Shown: positions 59,120-64,000 of the stretch, piece after piece
How the letters are laid out: each line of letters opens with the position of its first letter
How positions within the stretch are numbered: position 1 is the first letter of the stretch
From: Rhizophagus clarus
Lineage: Eukaryota > Glomeromycota > Glomeromycetes > Glomerales > Glomeraceae
Direction: 5' to 3'
DNA: 64,000 nt
NCBI GenBank assembly: GCA_015698045.1
Contig: BLAL01000228.1
Span: 1,229,001-1,293,000, forward strand
Made by a program: the position numbers and the translations under genes
Notes under the pieces: model-generated
The model's database searches: none
What the model was told of the DNA's origin: nothing
The model's input: the letters and a program-made list of their open reading frames with translations, nothing else

Positions 59120-59176
59120 TTAATTATAAAAGATTTTCACTTATATGATGATAACAAAGATATTATTCAATCATTA
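59120..59176 (+). other. 57-bp microinversion within the kinase duplicate
   Basis: Everything around this segment matches the intact kinase gene in minus orientation. These 57 bases, however, match it in plus orientation (ATTATAAAAGATTTTCACTT and onward to ATTCAATCATTA; intact gene 49259-49316). The flanking joints are clean. Confidence 0.85.
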
Positions 59177-59566
59177 TGTTTTCTTTTATTATAACTGCTT
59201 TTAATTCATCAATTACTTGATTGATAGTGGTCGATTATCAGGTTCAATATTCCAACAATCTACAAAAAAAAAATTTAATCGATTAAAACCACATTACTTA
59301 AACCATATATAAACCATAACAATAGAGTAATTTGCACACACCGGTATAAATCTTTATATAATTTTCAGACGTCTCAGGTACAGGTGTCTCCCTAAGGCCT
59401 TGTAAAATACTTATGGCCAAACCAACATCATATGGTGTACCATGAAAAGGTGGTTGACCGCTTGATACTTCCCATAATAATACGCCAATGCTATAAACAT
59501 CACTTTTTTTATTTAGTAAATATAATGGTGTTATAGTTCTATTAAAACTTTTTGGATCAGTGTAAG

Positions 59567-59814
59567 CATCAGGAAATTTTTAGGTAGATCGGACCATGTA
59601 ATTCCACATGGATTAGTTTGGAAATACGTGGAATTCCACATATTCCTATAGCCCTACATGGATCCATATATATTACCTTGATCTACGACGACAATACCAC
59701 GCGTTTCGTCACAGGGTATCTGGAAAATATTGGAATTATTTGGAATTCCACAATTTTCCACGGTATATGATGTGGATTTCCATGTGGATTTTAAGCGGAA
59801 AAAACTTCCTGATG
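59567..59814. mobile_element. 248-bp insertion with about 14-bp terminal inverted repeats in kinase exon 4
   Basis: The left end is CATCAGGAAATTTTT and the right end is its near reverse complement (AAAACTTCCTGATG). The intact gene reads straight through at this point, and AG is present on both sides (a possible 2-bp duplication). Inside, words around TGGAATTCCACA recur about four times in both orientations, so the element folds readily. No coding capacity; superfamily unknown. Confidence 0.8.
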
Positions 59815-60198
59815 AGGAATTAAACCAAATGCTTTTGATTGAGAGTTAGATGTTTCCTCAATTCTTTTCGATAAGCCAAAACCTGATAGTTTAACAGTAT
59901 GCTGATGGATTAACACATTACTGGAGTGCTATTAAAAATTATACAATTAATTAAGATAAAATAATAATTAAAATAAAATACCATATAAATCATTAGTATT
60001 TACCAAATCACGATGAATGATCCCCTCATCGTGTAAACATGATACTGCGTGAACCAATTGAAATGCAAGTTTATATTTATCATTCCAATTAAGATTTTTA
60101 AAATTTTCTTTCAAATAGTTTCGGAGGGTACCATTATCAGCATATTCTATGACCAATGAATATTCTTTTCTTGGATTTTCTTTTTAAAAAGAAAATTT

Positions 60199-60206
60199 AC
60201 AAATTA

Positions 60207-60258
<52 letters not shown>

Positions 60259-61230
60259 CCAATAATGCATTTTATTGAAAGCATGCGTGTACTATGTACT
60301 TTACATTTTGATAAAATACCTATAGACCAGGTCAATATAATTGGCTAATCTACCCATTAATTTTTTTTTTGAATTTTTGCTATTATCTCTATTTTTTTGT
60401 TTTTACGCTAAATTTTATATAAAAAAAAATTAAAAAAGAAAAAACTACGCCCTACAAAAAAACGTTAGTAAAAAATGTGAAGGGAGTACTAAGCTAAAAA
60501 TTTAATCTAGAAAAAAAATCCTTGATCTTCCAGTTTTCACTGTGAATATGGGCGAAAAGTCGTAAGATGGATATATTCGCTTTCTTCCTTTCTTGCCGCG
60601 TGTTTCGTCCTGTTCGGGAATTCCAAAATTTCTTGGAAGTTTCTTCTAGTTCTCCTTAAGTAGCCGATTAATTGGATGCCAATTTCTTCAACACATCCAC
60701 TAAAGTATTGAAGATGTCGGCAGAACCCTTTGACTTGTTATTCTTTTGAGATTTGGTGGGGTTCTGACCTCGCGGTCGATTGCGTGTGCACGTTTTACTA
60801 GACGAGTCCTCGTTAACCGTGTTGGTATGGCGAGGGGATTTGTTCCTAAGGGGGTCTCCACGGGACCAATTGTATGTCTTATTGTCTATGTCGAACGAGG
60901 TTCTTAGCGCCTTTCGAAGAACACGATCAACTGTCTTTCCCCTTTAGGTGTATGTATGGCTTTATAAGCTTTTATTGAGTATTTTGCTAAAAATTCCGAT
61001 TGCATATGTTGGTTAACCAGGCGTTGAGTATGTTGGGCTTCCGGGCAATCCTTCCATACTAGACAGAATCTTTCGCGATGTTTGCGTTCTTTTAGCGACC
61101 AGTCTCCTGGGAACCATCGGATTGGTATGTTGAGAAGTGTGTACATCCATAGCCCTTGGTCAAAATGGGCTCGGACCTCGTCGTTGAGGAGTATTTTGAC
61201 CCATATGGTCTGGAACAAATTAGTTTAGTT
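60199..61230 (-). mobile_element. 5'-truncated retroposon with poly(A) and 16-bp target-site duplication
   Basis: ACAAATTAGTTTAGTT occurs at 60199-60214 and 61215-61230. Between them the minus strand carries a body of about 960 bp ending in about 45 A (seen as T at 60211-60255). It lies in the second intron of the kinase pseudogene. The body is distinctly GC-richer than its surroundings and carries a coding fragment, described separately, so it came from a different source locus. Confidence 0.9.
60688..61218 (-). pseudogene. Coding fragment within the retroposon, probably a LINE ORF1 or similar
   Basis: A frame open from the truncated 5' end to 60904 reads I-P-I-R-W-F-P-G-D-W-S-L-K-E-R-K-H-R-E-R-F, then K-A-I-H-T-P-K-G-E-R-Q-L-I-V-F-F. 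It then shifts frame and continues N-W-S-R-G-D-P-L-R-N-K to a stop near 60688 (L-V-D-V-L-K-K-L-A-S-N). From memory, F-P-G-x-W-S-L-K-x-R-K and K-G-x-R-x-L-I-V-F-F patterns belong to ORF1-type proteins of LINEs in Rhizophagus. I hold this loosely. One frameshift in about 175 codons implies a recent insertion. Confidence 0.5.
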
Positions 61231-61662
61231 AATAATCATTGTATATTATAAATAATATGATGAACTTATCATACCTTTAGAGGAACTTGTGACACCATAA
61301 AAACGGATGACATTATCATGATAATCAACTTCGCGTTGAAGCTGAATCTAGAGAATAAAAAAATATTGCGTCAAAAAATTCATATGATTATAATAAATAA
61401 TGAAATATGAAATTATAATCACCTCACGAACAATTGCTTTAATTGTAGCATTATCGATTTTAAAAAATGATTTTATTGCGTAACGAATATGAGATTTCTT
61501 CCAATTTGCACGAAAAACTTTTGAGAAGCCTCCGGAACCAATTTCTTGAATATTATAAAAATCTTTGTATTCATAGTACTTAATAAGTTTTTTAGAAATG
61601 GTATCCTCAATCCATTAATTCCAATCATTTGAATTGTTAATAATTTCACCGTTTTTAGACAT

Positions 61663-62215
61663 GGTTGGATACAGAAAAATTCTTGCTAAAGAATCTAGTT
61701 TAAGTTTTCAAAAATTGAAAAAAAAATATAAATGCGTATTTTATTTAGCTATTTATAAATACTATGGTATCACCAAATGCCGGTTATACTAATTTTAAAT
61801 GTTAACCCAAGTTCCCATTGGATCCGACGTAGAATTAGCTCACCGGATGATTACAAATGATTACAAATCAAAAAATTCCAGATGTTGATCAATCGAACCC
61901 AGTTCACCAGCAGAATCTCTTATACTGCTCTTGCAAATCGAGAAGTTCTTCAAAAAATTCGGATCCAAAAGTTTTATGTATATTCAACTTTTAAATCATA
62001 TTGATATGCATGAATAATGGTTAAACTAGGGCAATTTGGCAGTTAGTGAGCTTTAGAAAATTAAGAAAAAAACATGCCATTTTATTTAATAATAATAAAA
62101 GTGAACGGGTCGGGTCAAATTCGTCGGGTTTGACCCGATTGACCTGTTTAACCCGTTTAACCCGAAATTAATAAAAGAAAACGTCGATACTAAATTAAAC
62201 ACTGTGTTTTTCCAG
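61663..62215. other. 5' flank of the kinase duplicate and a small inverted repeat
   Basis: Bases 61663-61780 match the leader of the intact kinase gene. Bases 62104-62166 contain repeated ACCCG/CGGGT words (GGTCGGGTCAAATTCG, TCGGGTTTGACCCG, TTTAACCCGTTTAACCCG) able to pair with one another. Confidence 0.45.
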
Positions 62216-62521
62216 AAGTTTATACGAAAATATGCCGAAACGTTTTTTCTTAATAGTTAATGCAAAAAAAAAAATGATTTTTATTAGTCGTTTAATAAAA
62301 AAAAATGATTTAATCGTATTTCTAAGTCATTTAATAAAAAACCGTTTTTTTCTAAGTCGTTTAATAAAAAACAATTTTTATCCATTTTTTTTTTTTTTTC
62401 GAATCGTTTAACCATTTTTTTTTAACGATAACAAAGCTAAAAATCATGTTATAAATGTTCCTTAACGTTTGATGCTAGAAAATGTTTTTAACATTTTTAA
62501 CGTTTTTTTATTAAAACAAAT

Positions 62522-62555
<34 letters not shown>

Positions 62556-63000
62556 GATAAAAATTGTTTAAATCTGTTTTAAACTTTTTTTTATCAAAAC
62601 AAAAACGTTTTTAACTTTTTTTTATTAAAACAATGATCTTTTTTTTTATTGATCGTTTAATGAAAAAAAAAATGATTGTTTTTATTGGTCGTTTCATAAT
62701 CGTTTTAAAATGAAAAAAAAATCGATTCTTTTTATTAATCGTTTTAATAAAAATGGTTCTTTTATATTAATCGTTTTAATAAAAAAGAACGATGATTTTT
62801 ATTTAGTAATCGTTTAATTGCTTTAATAAAAAACGATTTTAACCAATTTTTTATCTAAGTCGTTTAATAAAAAACGATTTTTGACGATTTTTTTCCTAGT
62901 CGTTTAATAAAAAACAATTTTACCATTTTTTTACTAAGTCGTTTTATAAAAAACGATTTTATTGTTTTTTTTTCTAAATCGTTTAATAAAATTATTATTT
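62216..63000. repeat. Degenerate tandem array around CGTTTAATAAAAAACGATTTT
   Basis: About 18 loosely spaced copies (roughly every 35-45 bp) of TCGTTTAATAAAAAACGATT, mixed with poly(T) and poly(A) blocks (a run of about 35 A at 62523-62554). Each unit is partly self-complementary (AATCGTTT / AAACGATT). No coding content. Confidence 0.7.
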
Positions 63001-63950
63001 ATTTACTATGTTCCAATTAACAAAAGAAAGTTTCAATTTTCAATATATTTTAAATTTTATTATTTATTAGGTTTGGAAGGATACAAGATACAAAAAATAA
63101 AATCCAACTAAAAAATGTTTATTCATTCATGTTTTGAAGAAAAAATCAACCGAAAATCCTACTTGGGTACGTATAATATAGATTAGTATATAATAAGTGA
63201 TGCATAATTCCAATTCTTTTCGTTTGATTGGATATATTATGATCATGTTTATATTATTTACGAATTAACACTCATCATAATGAAACTATTATCAAATAAA
63301 CGAAAATTTCAAGGGGCCTTTAAATCTTTCAGTTTGTAGTGATTATAATTTCAAAATATTTTTCCGACCCATAATTGCAGTTATGATTAAATATTTTAAT
63401 TTGATCCAGTTATTTATTTGATTATTCTTATTATTTATGAAGAAACTAATTATTTGTTAAATAGTGTTATCTAGTTGTATTCATTTGTATTTGAATTTTC
63501 TTAGCCGTAGTTTGAAATCGAATCGATCGATACAAGGGTTTGGATATTCAAACCGCGGTTTGGTTCGATTGGTTCAAACTGTGGTACAACTTGTGGTTCA
63601 AGCCACGGTTCAAGCTGATTCTCAATCTCGTCAATTTAAAAATGAATAAAAATGAATAAAATAATTAACGAATAAATCATGCCATTGGTTTTATTGTTTT
63701 TTTCACTTTATTTATTATCTATTTTTTTTTTTTTTGAAAAAAAAAATTATAATACATCAACCATTTTGATGACTAAATATTAAACTGTGTTTTGAGCCGC
63801 AACTTAAACTGCAGTTTAACTGTGATTGATTGGTTTGCTGTCTAAACCTTTATAAACCAAACTGAACTGATACCATCCCTAGTTTTAATAATTGCAAACA
63901 AGGAAATTTTAAGATAAAATACGAACACGTTCCTTCCAATTAAAATGAAA
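63001..63950. other. Intergenic with the diverged repeat shared with 42.5-42.7 kb
   Basis: Bases 63230-63390 match 42545-42740 in part. Bases 63520-63625 and 63780-63870 carry irregular repeats of TGGTTCAAxCxGTGGT and AACTGCAGTTTAACTG. The open frame across 63464-63649 is built on these repeats and is not taken as a gene. Confidence 0.4.
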
Positions 63951-64000
63951 CTAGCACTTAATGAGTTGAAATACTTCATAATCTTCTATAGAAAAATCAT
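63951..64000 (-). CDS. BTB-BACK-TLDc protein, C-terminus only (runs off the window)
   Basis: The last 16 codons are visible: D-F-S-I-E-D-Y-E-V-F-Q-L-I-K-C and a TAG stop. This is the family tail; the Cys ending is also seen in the fragment at 43172. Whether the rest is intact cannot be judged. Confidence 0.75.
   Translation of the reverse strand, partial: DFSIEDYEVFQLIKC

Larger units (their letters stand above)
58484..61662 (-). pseudogene. Inverted, decayed duplicate of the kinase-Sel1 gene
   Basis: All five exons of the 48041 gene are recognisable in reverse: about 61662-61423, 61347-61275, 60180-59996, 59935-59350 (interrupted) and 59259-58484. Introns are kept, so this is a DNA-level duplication. 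Lesions are as follows. Exon 1 has TAA at 61615-61617 where the intact gene has GAA (W-N-E-W), after a short insertion of about eight codons. Exon 4 holds a 248-bp insertion. Exon 5 has a one-base deletion at the start (C-G-A-C-C-A-C-T), a 57-bp microinversion and further stops. The second intron carries a 1-kb retroposon. The glycine loop (G-S-G-G-F-S-K-V) and H-R-D-L are still legible. Only three Sel1 repeats are present, against ten in the intact gene. Confidence 0.92.

Noticed and set aside
63464-63649. Open frame rich in V-Q-A/T-V repeats
   Set aside because: It lies on irregular GGTTCAA-type DNA repeats; no start context or family.

Overview
The window looks like nuclear DNA of an arbuscular mycorrhizal fungus of the Rhizophagus type (Glomeromycotina). 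Reasons: very high A+T with long homopolymer tracts; genes with short spliceosomal introns (about 70-150 bp, GTAAGT-like donors, AG acceptors); and a gene set dominated by families known to be expanded there, namely BTB-BACK-TLDc proteins, tyrosine-kinase-like kinases with Sel1 repeats, an F-box protein and a Crinkler-type protein. The species is inferred from gene content. No rRNA, tRNA, CRISPR or organelle feature was recognised.

Layout. (1) 1-11.2 kb, plus strand: a broken BTB-BACK-TLDc gene carrying a 169-bp MITE, a relic, a three-exon Crinkler-type gene on the minus strand, a retroposed insertion at 5.3-6.0 kb, a second broken BTB-BACK-TLDc gene, then an intact one. (2) 13.4-17.8 kb: an eight-exon gene for a 1258-residue membrane protein with a secreted or exposed low-complexity and Ig-like part and a multi-pass C-terminus. 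(3) 18.3-43.6 kb, minus strand: four intact BTB-BACK-TLDc genes among at least six decayed copies, including a recent tandem duplication of about 3 kb. Transposable insertions lie in between (a SINE-like retroposon at 25.2 kb and a Tc1/mariner-type MITE at 29.75 kb), and an intronless F-box gene sits on the plus strand at 40.6 kb. (4) 45-46 kb: a SAM-domain relic and a foldback repeat. (5) 48.0-50.7 kb: an intact kinase with ten Sel1 repeats. Its inverted, decayed duplicate lies at 58.5-61.7 kb, broken by point changes, a 57-bp microinversion, a 248-bp terminal-inverted-repeat insertion and a 1-kb poly(A) retroposon. (6) 54.5-56.0 kb: a sixth intact BTB-BACK-TLDc gene; a relic follows, and the C-terminus of one more copy runs off the right edge.

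In all, 17 BTB-BACK-TLDc copies or pieces can be seen, of which six are intact with the same phase-2 intron. The window records birth and death of a lineage-expanded family. BTB-BACK proteins of this form are usually taken to be cullin-3 adaptors, here with a C-terminal TLDc module. Any shared pathway with the kinase, F-box and Crinkler-type genes is inference only. Exon coordinates were worked out by hand from splice motifs and reading-frame continuity, without transcript data.
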